9,089 nucleotides of DNA, taken from assembly GCA_937910975.1 (NCBI GenBank), contig CALEMZ010000479.1, forward strand, positions 1 to 9,089, written 5' to 3'. The number at the start of each line of letters is the position of its first letter. The first letter of the stretch is position 1. Positions 1 through 6,085 of the stretch are shown in pieces. Origin of the DNA: an uncultured Pseudorhodobacter sp. GTDB taxonomy: Bacteria; Pseudomonadota; Alphaproteobacteria; Rhodobacterales; Rhodobacteraceae. The position numbers were made by a program, and so were the translations under genes. The notes below the pieces were generated by a model, which worked only from the letters and a program-made list of their open reading frames with translations, did not search any database and was not told where the DNA came from.

Positions 1-188
1 CATGAGTCTTTGGACCGGCCGCGCGGCGATGCTGGCGTCAACTTATAAGCCGGGGCATCATAATTCGCTGCTGGATCAGCATAAGGAAGTGCCGTTTTTT
101 GATAGATTCTCCTTTAGTCGGGCTAGGATTGTGACGTGCATCGGTATTTGGGATGGCACCAACCCTATCGCAGGCTGACTGATGATCG

Positions 189-209
189 AACATCTGCCCC
201 GCAGATGTT
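189..209. repeat. Perfect inverted repeat, 9-bp stem, 3-nt loop
   Basis: AACATCTGC at 189-197 and GCAGATGTT at 201-209 are perfect reverse complements separated by CCC. The flanking bases 188 and 210 do not pair, so the stem is exactly 9 bp. There is no T-run on either side, so it is not an ordinary intrinsic terminator. It could be a dispersed repeat unit, a structured RNA element or a protein-binding palindrome. The sequence alone does not decide. Confidence 0.65.
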
Positions 210-309
210 GCGCATTTGCGGCGGCGTGGGGAAGGCGGCGGGGCTTTTCGCGTTGGATAAACCGCATGCGCCCGGTTCCGCTTTCCTCAAGCCAGAGTCG
301 CGCGCTGGC

Positions 310-336
310 TTTTTGCCTCCCATCCTGAGGCGAAAA
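310..336. repeat. Inverted repeat with A/T-rich outer stem
   Basis: GCCTC (315-319) pairs with GAGGC (327-331) around a 7-nt loop. The stem continues outward through one T-G wobble (314/332) and four T-A pairs (310-313 with 333-336), giving about 10 pairs. The T-run lies on the 5' side and the A-run on the 3' side when read on either strand, so no U-tract would follow the hairpin in either transcript. That argues against a terminator. Its role is unknown. Confidence 0.5.
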
Positions 337-436
337 TCGGCGGGTTTATAAAGAAAACCGGGGAGAGCGGCGAGGAATCCCTGCAAAACCGTACAATATG
401 GCGCAGTAACGACTTGCGAAGCTCCGCCCCCTGTGA

Positions 437-465
437 TTGAGCTTTGCGCCGCAGGGTGATACCTT
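437..465 (+). promoter_or_regulatory. Candidate sigma-70-type promoter upstream of rsfS
   Basis: TTGAGC at 437-442 matches four of six bases of the -35 consensus. It is followed after exactly 17 bases by TACCTT at 460-465, which matches only three of six bases of the -10 consensus. Transcription would begin near 472, about 120 bases upstream of the rsfS start, and would include the hairpin and mini-ORF described separately. The -10 lies in the loop of an imperfect inverted repeat (450-456 with 475-481). The call is weak: such matches arise by chance, and alphaproteobacterial -10 elements are poorly conserved. Confidence 0.25.
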
Positions 466-534
466 GTGCATGTGCCCTGCGTCGGGGGCGGGCCGTCGGC
501 CTATGGGAACTGACGCGTGAAATTCTGGAGGACA

Positions 535-597
535 ATGTCCTGTCTCATTCTGATCCTGCAACCGGATTGCCGGTTGGGCCAAGAGCACCGCGTATGA
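535..597 (+). CDS. Possible 20-residue leader ORF overlapping the rsfS start
   Basis: ATG at 535 opens a 20-codon frame (MSCLILILQPDCRLGQEHRV) whose TGA (595-597) overlaps the rsfS ATG (594-596) in an ATGA arrangement. A strong Shine-Dalgarno-like GGAGGA lies at 527-532, only 2 bases before the ATG, which is closer than usual. A GTG at 517 in the same frame would give 26 residues but has no ribosome-binding site. A 7-bp hairpin (559-576) sits inside the ORF. What is visible is compatible with a short translated leader that delivers ribosomes to rsfS. It may equally be a chance frame. The peptide resembles nothing I know. The GGAGGA could instead serve a rare CTG start at 540 in the rsfS frame. 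Confidence 0.25.
   Translation: MSCLILILQPDCRLGQEHRV
559..576 (+). promoter_or_regulatory. Hairpin in the rsfS leader, 7-bp stem and tetraloop
   Basis: CAACCGG (559-565) pairs perfectly with CCGGTTG (570-576) around the loop ATTG. The hairpin ends 17 bases before the rsfS ATG and just upstream of a weak AAGAG ribosome-binding motif (580-584). No T-run follows, so it is not a terminator. It could limit ribosome access to rsfS or be opened by translation of the mini-ORF that contains it. Both roles are inference. Confidence 0.4.
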
Positions 598-980
598 CGG
601 CTCTGGCGAATACTGAAAACCAGCCAAATTCCGAAGAGCTTTTGGCCCGCGTCATTGCTTCGCTGGAGGATGACAAGGCCGAAGAGATCGTCGAGATCGA
701 CCTGCGTGGCCGCTCTGACATGGCCGATTATATGCTCATCTGCTCGGGGCGATCGACGCGTCAGGTCGTGTCGATCTCCGAAAAGCTGGCGGACCGTCTG
801 AAGCAAGACTACGGGTTTTTGTGCAAGATGGAAGGCAAGGAAACCGGCGATTGGGTGCTGATCGATGCGGGCGATGTGATCGTCCATGTCTTCCGCCCCG
901 AAGTGCGCGAGTTTTATGACCTTGAAAAGATGTGGCAGCCGGGAGGCCATATGGGCATAGGTGTGCGCGAGGAAGACTGA
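594..980 (+). CDS. rsfS: Ribosomal silencing factor RsfS
   Basis: RsfS (Iojap/RsfA/YbeB family, DUF143) binds protein uL14 of the 50S subunit and prevents joining to 30S, lowering translation when nutrients are scarce. The predicted protein has 128 residues, the usual family size. The family core fills almost the whole chain: helix LLARVIASLEDDKAEE (about 16-31), IDLRG (35-39), DYMLICSGRSTRQV (45-58), GDWVLIDAGDVIVHVF (85-100) and REFYDLEKMW (105-114). I start at ATG 594 because homologues as I recall them begin just before this helix and the upstream in-frame sequence lacks family character. A weak AAGAG lies 9 bases upstream of the start. An upstream GGAGGA could indicate a CTG start at 540, adding 18 residues, but this is less likely. 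The stop overlaps the rlmH start by one base (TGATG), as expected for this common gene pair. Confidence 0.95.
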   Translation: MTALANTENQPNSEELLARVIASLEDDKAEEIVEIDLRGRSDMADYMLICSGRSTRQVVSISEKLADRLKQDYGFLCKMEGKETGDWVLIDAGDVIVHVFRPEVREFYDLEKMWQPGGHMGIGVREED

Positions 981-1450
981 TGCGCGTGCATCTTTGTGCT
1001 GTGGGCCGGCTGCGTGCCGGGCCGGAGCGCGACCTGATCGACGATTATGTAACGCGATTCAACCGGACGGGCCGGGCCTTGGGGCTTGGCCCTTTTGCTG
1101 AGGTTGAGGTGGAAGACCGCAAGGGCGGCGGCATGGAGGCGGAGGCTGCGTTGCTGACCCGCGCCGTTCCTGCCGGGGCTTTGCTGGTGGTGATGGATGA
1201 GCGCGGGCGCAGCCTTTCCAGCCCCGAATTTGCCGACCAACTGGCGCGTTGGCGCGATGCGGGGCGCCAAGATGTGGCCTTTGCCATTGGCGGGGCGGAC
1301 GGGCTTGCGCCAAGCCTTCGCGCCAGTGCCGATTTTTCGCTATCCTTTGGTGCGATGGTTTGGCCGCATATGCTCGTGCGGGTGATGCTGGCCGAACAGC
1401 TTTACCGTACGGCGTCAATTTTGGCGGGCAGCCCCTATCACCGGGAGTGA
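980..1450 (+). CDS. rlmH: 23S rRNA (pseudouridine-1915-N3)-methyltransferase RlmH
   Basis: RlmH uses S-adenosylmethionine to methylate N3 of pseudouridine 1915 in helix 69 of 23S rRNA, acting on assembled 70S ribosomes. It is a small SPOUT (knotted) methyltransferase that works as a dimer. The predicted 156 residues match the family length. Visible motifs are LVVMDERGR (69-77), the cofactor-loop sequence FAIGGADG (101-108) and the C-terminal knot HMLVR..LAEQLYR..SILAGSPYH (130-154), which carries the conserved His130 and the Tyr-His near the end. ATG 980 has a good GAGGA motif at 969-973 with 6-base spacing, inside the end of rsfS, and overlaps the rsfS stop by one base, so the two are probably translationally coupled. 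Nothing in the chain is missing or unusual. Confidence 0.96.
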   Translation: MRVHLCAVGRLRAGPERDLIDDYVTRFNRTGRALGLGPFAEVEVEDRKGGGMEAEAALLTRAVPAGALLVVMDERGRSLSSPEFADQLARWRDAGRQDVAFAIGGADGLAPSLRASADFSLSFGAMVWPHMLVRVMLAEQLYRTASILAGSPYHRE

Positions 1451-1498
1451 CGGGATTTGCATCTTGGGCCAAGCCTTGCCCATCACGCGCCATGATGG

Positions 1499-1527
1499 TT
1501 GCCGATCTATCTGTCAGCGCGTAAAAC
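1499..1527 (+). promoter_or_regulatory. Candidate promoter for gpmI
   Basis: TTGCCG at 1499-1504 and TAAAAC at 1522-1527 are separated by exactly 17 bases and each match four of six consensus positions. Transcription would begin about 1534, leaving a short 5' UTR of about 20 bases before gpmI ATG 1556. This lies in the only sizeable gap (105 bases) inside the rsfS-ctpA block, which supports a separate start for gpmI and the envelope genes. The rest of the gap (1451-1498) holds a weak 5-bp stem without a T-run and nothing else I recognise. Confidence 0.35.
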
Positions 1528-1555
1528 CAGCGCAATCCATTGGAAAGGCCGTGCC

Positions 1556-3073
1556 ATGCAAGTTCCGAAACCCGTAGTCCTGTGTATTCTGGATGGCTGG
1601 GGGCTGAACGAGGATACCAGAGCCAACGCGCCGGTCTTGGCCCATACGCCGAATTTTGATGCGCTGATGGCCACTTGCCCCCATGCCACGCTTATCACCC
1701 ATGGCCCCGATGTGGGCTTGCCGCGCGGGCAGATGGGCAATTCGGAGGTGGGCCATACCAATATTGGCGCGGGCCGTGTGGTGGCGATGGATCTTGGCGC
1801 GATTCATCTGGCGATTGAAGAGGGAAGCTTTGGCCAGAACCCGGCCTTGCGGGAATTCATCGCGGGGCTGAAAGCCTCGGGCGGGGTGGCGCATCTGATG
1901 GGAGTGATCTCGGACGGGGGGGTGCATGGGCATGTGGCCCATGTGATCGCGGCGGCCAAAGCGGTGGCCGGGGCCGGGGTTCCGGTGGTGATCCACGCCA
2001 TCACCGACGGGCGCGATGTGGCCCCAAGCTCCGCGCCAGAGCATATGGCGCGGCTGCTTGCCGGCCTGCCCGATGGCGTGCGGGTTGGCACCGTGATTGG
2101 CCGCTATTGGGCGATGGACCGGGACAATCGCTGGGACCGGGTGCAGCGCGCCTTTGACGCGATGGTTTCAGGCAAGGGAGAGGCCGCCCCCGACCCGCAA
2201 GCCGCGATTGCCGCCGCCTATGCGCGGGGCGAAACGGATGAGTTTATCGCGCCTTCAATAATTGCGGGCTATGGCGGGGCCAAGGCAGGTGATGGGTTTT
2301 ACTGTCTGAATTTTCGCGCCGACCGCGCGCGTGAGATTTTGGCAGCGCTGGGCGACCCGGCGTTTGAGGCGTTTGACGCCAGCGCCCGCCCGCAATGGGC
2401 GGCAATGCTGGGGATGGTGGATTATTCCACGCAGCATAATGCCTATATGTTGACGGCCTACCCTAAGCCAGTTTTGCGCTACACGTTGGGAGAATGGGTC
2501 GCCGCACAGGGCCGCACGCAGTTTCGCTTGGCGGAAACCGAGAAATATCCCCATGTCACCTTTTTCCTCAATGGCGGGGCCGAGGTGGCATACCCCGGCG
2601 AAGAGCGCGCGATGCCCAAATCGCCCAAGGTGGCCACTTATGATTTGCAGCCGGAGATGTCGGAGCCGGAGGTGGCCGAGGCGCTGGTTGGCGCGATTGC
2701 GCATGGGTATGACCTGATCGTGGTGAATTTCGCCAACCCTGATATGGTCGGCCATACCGGCGATCTAGCGGCGGCGATGAAGGCCTGCGAGGCGGTGGAC
2801 CAGGGGCTTGGTCTTGCGCTGGCGGCGCTGAAGAAGGTGGGCGGCGCGATGATTGTTACGGCGGATCATGGCAATTGCGAAACCATGGTGGACCCGGTGA
2901 CAGGTGGGCCACATACCGCGCATACCACCAATCCGGTGCCGGTTGTCCTTTACGGCGGGCCTACGGGTGCGCGGTTGCGCGATGGGCGGCTGTCCGATCT
3001 GGCACCAACGATCTTGCAACTGATGGGCCTTGCGCAGCCAGAAGAGATGACGGGAAGAAGCCTGATCCAATGA
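1556..3073 (+). CDS. gpmI: 2,3-bisphosphoglycerate-independent phosphoglycerate mutase
   Basis: This enzyme interconverts 3- and 2-phosphoglycerate in glycolysis and gluconeogenesis. It is a cytoplasmic Mn-dependent monomer of the alkaline phosphatase superfamily. The predicted 505 residues are close to the usual 505-515. The metal and catalytic residues are readable by family comparison: Asp13 in ILDGWG, nucleophile Ser63 in GNSEVGH, Asp396 and His400 in NPDMVGH, Asp437-His438 in TADHGN, and His456 in HTAHTTNP. Substrate-binding parts are SDGGVHGH (119-126), TDGRD (150-154), GRYWAMDRDNRWDR (182-195), RADR (254-257) and Lys330 in EKYPHVTFF. I chose ATG 1556 because AAAGG (1544-1548) lies 7 bases before it and the ILDGWG motif follows directly. 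An in-frame ATG at 1499 would add 19 residues without family character. The stop overlaps the next start in ATGA. It is the first gene after the gap with the promoter candidate. Confidence 0.97.
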   Translation: MQVPKPVVLCILDGWGLNEDTRANAPVLAHTPNFDALMATCPHATLITHGPDVGLPRGQMGNSEVGHTNIGAGRVVAMDLGAIHLAIEEGSFGQNPALREFIAGLKASGGVAHLMGVISDGGVHGHVAHVIAAAKAVAGAGVPVVIHAITDGRDVAPSSAPEHMARLLAGLPDGVRVGTVIGRYWAMDRDNRWDRVQRAFDAMVSGKGEAAPDPQAAIAAAYARGETDEFIAPSIIAGYGGAKAGDGFYCLNFRADRAREILAALGDPAFEAFDASARPQWAAMLGMVDYSTQHNAYMLTAYPKPVLRYTLGEWVAAQGRTQFRLAETEKYPHVTFFLNGGAEVAYPGEERAMPKSPKVATYDLQPEMSEPEVAEALVGAIAHGYDLIVVNFANPDMVGHTGDLAAAMKACEAVDQGLGLALAALKKVGGAMIVTADHGNCETMVDPVTGGPHTAHTTNPVPVVLYGGPTGARLRDGRLSDLAPTILQLMGLAQPEEMTGRSLIQ

Positions 3074-4188
3074 TCCGTGCGGCGCTTCTTTTCTGGTTGC
3101 TTGGCACCGCCGCCCATGGGCAAACAGCGGCTGAGCAGGCGACAGCCGCGTCAACCGCTTTGGCGGCGGCGGTGGCCGCGATGGAAGTGGCGGAAAGCGC
3201 GCGGGATCGGGTTGCGTCGCTGACCAGTACGATACAGGCTTATGAACAGGGTTTGAGCGCGCTGCGCGATGGGTTGCGGCAGGCGAAGGTACGCGAAGCC
3301 TCATTGTTGTTGCAGTTTGAGGCAGAGCGGAACCGCGTGGGCCAATTGCTTGGCGTTTTAGGGCAGCTGGAGGCGACACCCGGCCCGTTGCTGCTGTTGC
3401 ACCCCTCGGGGCCTTTGGGGATGGCCCGCTCAGGGATGATCATTTCCGAGGTGACGCCCGCGTTGCAGGCCGAGGTGGCACGGCTGCAGGCCGAATTGAC
3501 GGAACTGCGCGACCTGCGCGGGTTGCAAGTGGCGGCGGGCGAGGTGTTGACCACTGGGCTGGCGGTGGCACAAAGTGCGCGCACCGCCCTCAGCCAGGCC
3601 ATATCGGAGCGCACGCCCCTGCCGCGTAGCTTTACCGAAGACCCGGAGGCGCTGCGCAGCCTTTTGGAAAGCGCGGATACTTTGGCCGCCTTTGCTGATG
3701 GGCTGCCGCTGGATGCCAAAGGTTCAGACGCCCTGCGCAGCTTTGCGTCGGCGCAAGGAAATCTGGTGTTGCCGACGCTAGGCACCGTGCTGTTGCGCGC
3801 GGATGAGGTCGACGCCCGTGGCACCCGCCGCCCCGGCATTACCCTGTCCACTAGGGCGCGCGCGCTGGTCACAGCGCCATGGGCGGGGACCATCCGTTAT
3901 CGCGGCCCGCTGCTTGACTACGGAAATGTGATTATTCTTGAGCCGGGTGGAGGCTATCTTATGGTGATGGCCGGGCTTGGGACAGTCTATGGTGAGGTTG
4001 GAGAAGTCGTGGGAATCGGTGCGCCTTTGGGTCTGATGGGCGGCGGTAGCGATGAAAATGGCGAAGAGTTTCTGGCGAGTGCGCAGGATGTGGGTGGTAT
4101 TCGCGAGACGGAAACGCTTTATATTGAGATCAGAGAAGGCACCAAGCCGGTAGATCCGGCACCGTGGTTCGCCGCAACAAAGGATTGA
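3070..4188 (+). CDS. EnvC-like murein hydrolase activator (degenerate LytM/M23)
   Basis: The predicted 372-residue protein starts with a Sec signal peptide (hydrophobic 3-15, probable cleavage near AHG-Q, 17/18), so it should be periplasmic. Residues about 20-100 and 130-180 are Ala/Glu/Leu-rich and look like the coiled coils of EnvC. The C-terminal 250-372 resembles an M23/LytM domain: GTIRYRGPLLDYGNVIIL (273-290), a YLMVMAGLG strand (296-304), GAPLGLMGG (317-325), and LYIEIREGTKPVDP (350-363). The zinc ligands of active LytM enzymes are absent: the YAHL His is Gly302, and the HLH pair aligns with Thr349 and Tyr351. As with EnvC, it probably activates septal amidases rather than cutting peptidoglycan itself. 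ATG 3070 overlaps the gpmI stop (ATGA), so coupling is likely; the upstream GGGAAG is weak. The gpm-envC neighbourhood is also known in enterobacteria. The amidase partner is not in the window. Confidence 0.85.
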   Translation: MIRAALLFWLLGTAAHGQTAAEQATAASTALAAAVAAMEVAESARDRVASLTSTIQAYEQGLSALRDGLRQAKVREASLLLQFEAERNRVGQLLGVLGQLEATPGPLLLLHPSGPLGMARSGMIISEVTPALQAEVARLQAELTELRDLRGLQVAAGEVLTTGLAVAQSARTALSQAISERTPLPRSFTEDPEALRSLLESADTLAAFADGLPLDAKGSDALRSFASAQGNLVLPTLGTVLLRADEVDARGTRRPGITLSTRARALVTAPWAGTIRYRGPLLDYGNVIILEPGGGYLMVMAGLGTVYGEVGEVVGIGAPLGLMGGGSDENGEEFLASAQDVGGIRETETLYIEIREGTKPVDPAPWFAATKD

Positions 4189-4196
4189 TACAGGCA

Positions 4197-5534
4197 ATGA
4201 AGAGATTCCTTATGGCTGCGCTGGGAGGCACCGTTGCAGGCGTTTTGCTGACAACGCAGATCGCTGGCCCCTTGTTGGCGCAAGAGTCCGAGAAAACCAC
4301 CACCGTCTATGAGCAACTGGATTTGTTCGGCGATATTTTTGAGCGTATTCGCGGCCAATATGTCGAAGAGGTGGATACCAGCAAGCTGATCGAGGCGGCA
4401 ATCAACGGCATGTTGACCTCGCTTGATCCGCATTCGAGCTATCTCGCACCCAAGGATTTCGACGATATGCGCGTGCAGACGCGTGGCGAGTTTGGCGGCC
4501 TTGGCATCGAGGTGACACAAGAAGATGGTTATGTGAAGGTCGTCTCGCCGATGGATGACACACCGGCAGCGGCGGCGGGCATTGAGGCGGGCGATTATAT
4601 CACCCATGTGAACGGTGATTCGGTTTTGGGCTTAACGCTGGACGCTGCGGTGGAGCTGATGCGCGGGCCGGTCGGCTCCGAAATTATCATCACTATTGTG
4701 CGCGAGGGCTCGGCAGAGCCGTTCGACGTGTCGATCATCCGTGATACGATCAAGCTGACAGCCGTGCGCACGCGCGCCGTGGGCAGCACGATTGTCGTGC
4801 GCATGACTACATTCAACGATCAAACCTATCCGGGGCTTGAGGCAGGGTTGAAGAAGATATCGGACGAGCTGGGCGGCTGGGACAATGTCAGCGGGCTAGT
4901 GCTGGATTTGCGCAATAACCCCGGTGGCCTGCTCAATCAGGCGATCAAAGTGTCGGATGCTTTCCTTGACAAGGGAGAGATCGTCTCGACCCGTGGCCGC
5001 GAGGCCAGCGATGGGGAGCGGTTCAACGCCATACCCGGTGATTTGACTGGCGGTAAGCCTTTGGTCGTGCTGATCAATGGCGGCTCGGCCTCTGCCTCGG
5101 AGATCGTGGCGGGCGCGCTGCAAGACCATCGCCGCGCGATTGTGGTGGGCACAAAGAGCTTTGGTAAAGGCTCGGTACAAACCATTATCCCGCTGCGCGG
5201 AGAGGGCGCGATGCGCCTGACGACGGCGCGGTATTACACGCCCTCGGGCCGGTCTATTCAGGCGCTGGGTGTGGCCCCTGACATCATCGTGAACCAGCCG
5301 CCGCGCCAACCCATGACCGAAGAGGACACGCCTGCAAGTGCCGTGAAGGCCCGCACCGAGGCATCCTTGCGCGGCGCACTGGATAATGATTCCATGTCGG
5401 AAGATGAACGCAAGCAGTTGGAGGACGACCGCGCGCGCGAAGAAGAATCTGCAAAGCTGCGTGAGGAGGATTATCAGTTGGCCTATGCGATTGATATTCT
5501 TAAGGGCTTGGCTGCGATTGCTATAAAGCCCTGA
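4197..5534 (+). CDS. ctpA: C-terminal processing protease, S41A family (CtpA)
   Basis: This is a periplasmic carboxyl-terminal processing peptidase that cuts envelope proteins with a Ser-Lys dyad. The predicted 445 residues begin with a basic and hydrophobic export signal (KRFLMAALGGTVAGVLL, 2-18, possible cleavage near LLAQE, 26-30). An N-terminal helical segment follows (about 35-95). A PDZ domain spans about 96-175 and includes GGLGIEV (100-106). The S41 core spans about 185-365. GGSASASEI (295-303) holds nucleophile Ser299, and FGKGSVQ (322-328) holds Lys324, 25 residues later as in Prc/Tsp, plus Gln328. LDLRNNPGG (236-244) is the usual core strand. The tail (about 375-428) is highly charged and probably helical. 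ATG 4197 is chosen because the signal starts there; an in-frame GTG at 4164 would put eleven polar residues before it. The gap to the upstream gene is 8 bases, so it is probably co-transcribed. Its substrates and any adaptor are not visible here. Confidence 0.94.
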   Translation: MKRFLMAALGGTVAGVLLTTQIAGPLLAQESEKTTTVYEQLDLFGDIFERIRGQYVEEVDTSKLIEAAINGMLTSLDPHSSYLAPKDFDDMRVQTRGEFGGLGIEVTQEDGYVKVVSPMDDTPAAAAGIEAGDYITHVNGDSVLGLTLDAAVELMRGPVGSEIIITIVREGSAEPFDVSIIRDTIKLTAVRTRAVGSTIVVRMTTFNDQTYPGLEAGLKKISDELGGWDNVSGLVLDLRNNPGGLLNQAIKVSDAFLDKGEIVSTRGREASDGERFNAIPGDLTGGKPLVVLINGGSASASEIVAGALQDHRRAIVVGTKSFGKGSVQTIIPLRGEGAMRLTTARYYTPSGRSIQALGVAPDIIVNQPPRQPMTEEDTPASAVKARTEASLRGALDNDSMSEDERKQLEDDRAREEESAKLREEDYQLAYAIDILKGLAAIAIKP

Positions 5535-5554
5535 TCCTGATGATCTGACCACTC

Positions 5555-5581
5555 AAGGGGGGCGCAGCCGTGCCCCCCTTT
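5555..5581 (+). terminator. Probable intrinsic terminator after ctpA
   Basis: AAGGGGGGC (5555-5563) pairs perfectly with GCCCCCCTT (5572-5580) around an 8-base loop. This is a very stable 9-bp stem beginning 20 bases after the ctpA stop. Only three T residues follow (5579-5581), so the U-tract is short and termination may be partial. It most likely ends the rsfS-to-ctpA transcript and lets some polymerases continue into rppH, whose start is 21 bases farther on. Confidence 0.65.
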
Positions 5582-5602
5582 ATGCATGAAAAGGCCAACC
5601 TC

Positions 5603-6082
5603 ATGACCGATGTGACAAACCTGCCGTACCGCGCCTGCGTTGGGGTGATGCTGATCAATAGCGACGGTCTGATTTTTGCGGGCCAGCGATTGGATTCATC
5701 GGTGGCGGCGTGGCAAATGCCGCAAGGTGGCATCGATGACGGTGAAAAGCCGCGTGCGGCAGCCTTGCGGGAGTTGTGGGAAGAAACCGGGGTTACGGCG
5801 GATCTGGTAGCATTTGTCGCCAAGACGGATGATTGGGTAACCTATGATCTGCCGCCAGAATTGCTTGGCAAGGTCTGGCGCGGTAAATATCGGGGCCAGC
5901 GCCAGAAATGGTTTCTTTATCGGTTCACCGGGCGCGACGATCAAATTGCCATAGCGACCGAACATCCTGAGTTTTCCGAATGGCGCTGGATTGGCGCACA
6001 AGAGATGATCGGCTCTATCGTGCCGTTCAAACGTGCGGTGTACGAGCAGGTGGTTGCGGCTTTCCAGCCGCATCTGGCGTAA
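5603..6082 (+). CDS. rppH: RNA pyrophosphohydrolase RppH (Nudix family)
   Basis: RppH removes pyrophosphate from the 5' triphosphate end of mRNAs, leaving a monophosphate that promotes RNase E-type decay. It also belongs to the family long called dinucleoside polyphosphate hydrolase (NudH). The predicted protein has 159 residues, the usual size. The Nudix box is complete: G42, E48 and R56-E57-L-W-E60-E61-T-G63-V, matching G-x5-E-x7-REUxEExGU. Family sequences also visible are LPYRACVGVML (7-17), AWQMPQGGI (36-44), KWFLYRF (in the second half) and the C-terminal VPFKRAVYEQVV. I start at ATG 5603 because AAAAGG lies 8 bases upstream and the family N-terminus follows. An in-frame ATG at 5582 and a GTG at 5570 lie next to or inside the terminator hairpin and lack a fitting ribosome-binding site. 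Expression is probably by read-through or from a promoter inside ctpA. Confidence 0.94.
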   Translation: MTDVTNLPYRACVGVMLINSDGLIFAGQRLDSSVAAWQMPQGGIDDGEKPRAAALRELWEETGVTADLVAFVAKTDDWVTYDLPPELLGKVWRGKYRGQRQKWFLYRFTGRDDQIAIATEHPEFSEWRWIGAQEMIGSIVPFKRAVYEQVVAAFQPHLA

Positions 6083-6085
6083 GCG

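Larger units (their letters stand above)
1..593. other. Left-edge region with no identifiable gene
   Basis: I cannot support a gene in this stretch. On the + strand, frame 1 is open from the edge to a TAA at 46-48 (last residues SLDRPRGDAGVNL) and could be the tail of a gene lying to the left. Frame 2 is open from ATG 2 to TGA 176-178 (58 codons). I recognise neither product. On the - strand one frame is open from about 113 to the left edge but has no ATG, GTG or TTG start near an AAAGGAG motif at 109-115. The other short open frames look random in composition. The region holds inverted repeats at 189-209, 310-336, 450-481 and 559-576, a weak promoter candidate at 437-465 and a possible leader ORF at 535-597. 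I saw no tRNA signature and no transposase. Confidence 0.6.

Noticed and set aside
1..113. A minus-strand frame open to the left edge with AAAGGAG at 109-115
   Set aside because: No ATG, GTG or TTG lies at a suitable distance after the AAAGGAG, and the translation resembles nothing I know.
2..178. A 58-codon + strand frame beginning at ATG 2
   Set aside because: I recognise no family, no ribosome-binding site can be seen because the window starts there, and the codon pattern is not convincing. It may be chance or the tail of a gene lying to the left.
310..336. Hairpin considered as a transcription terminator
   Set aside because: On both strands the T-run falls on the 5' side and A residues follow the stem, so no U-tract would trail it.
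2875..3069. Upstream in-frame extension of the envC-like gene inside gpmI
   Set aside because: It would bury the signal peptide behind 65 residues. The ATG at 3070, in an ATGA overlap, exposes the signal peptide at the N-terminus.
5500..5527. TTAAGG-16-TATAAA at the end of ctpA as an rppH promoter
   Set aside because: The -10 is good but the -35 is poor, and a transcript from it would run directly into the strong hairpin at 5555-5580 before rppH. It remains possible but unsupported.
5570..5602. Upstream GTG 5570 or ATG 5582 as the rppH start
   Set aside because: These codons lie in or just after the terminator hairpin without a suitable ribosome-binding site, whereas ATG 5603 has AAAAGG at 8 bases and gives the family N-terminus.
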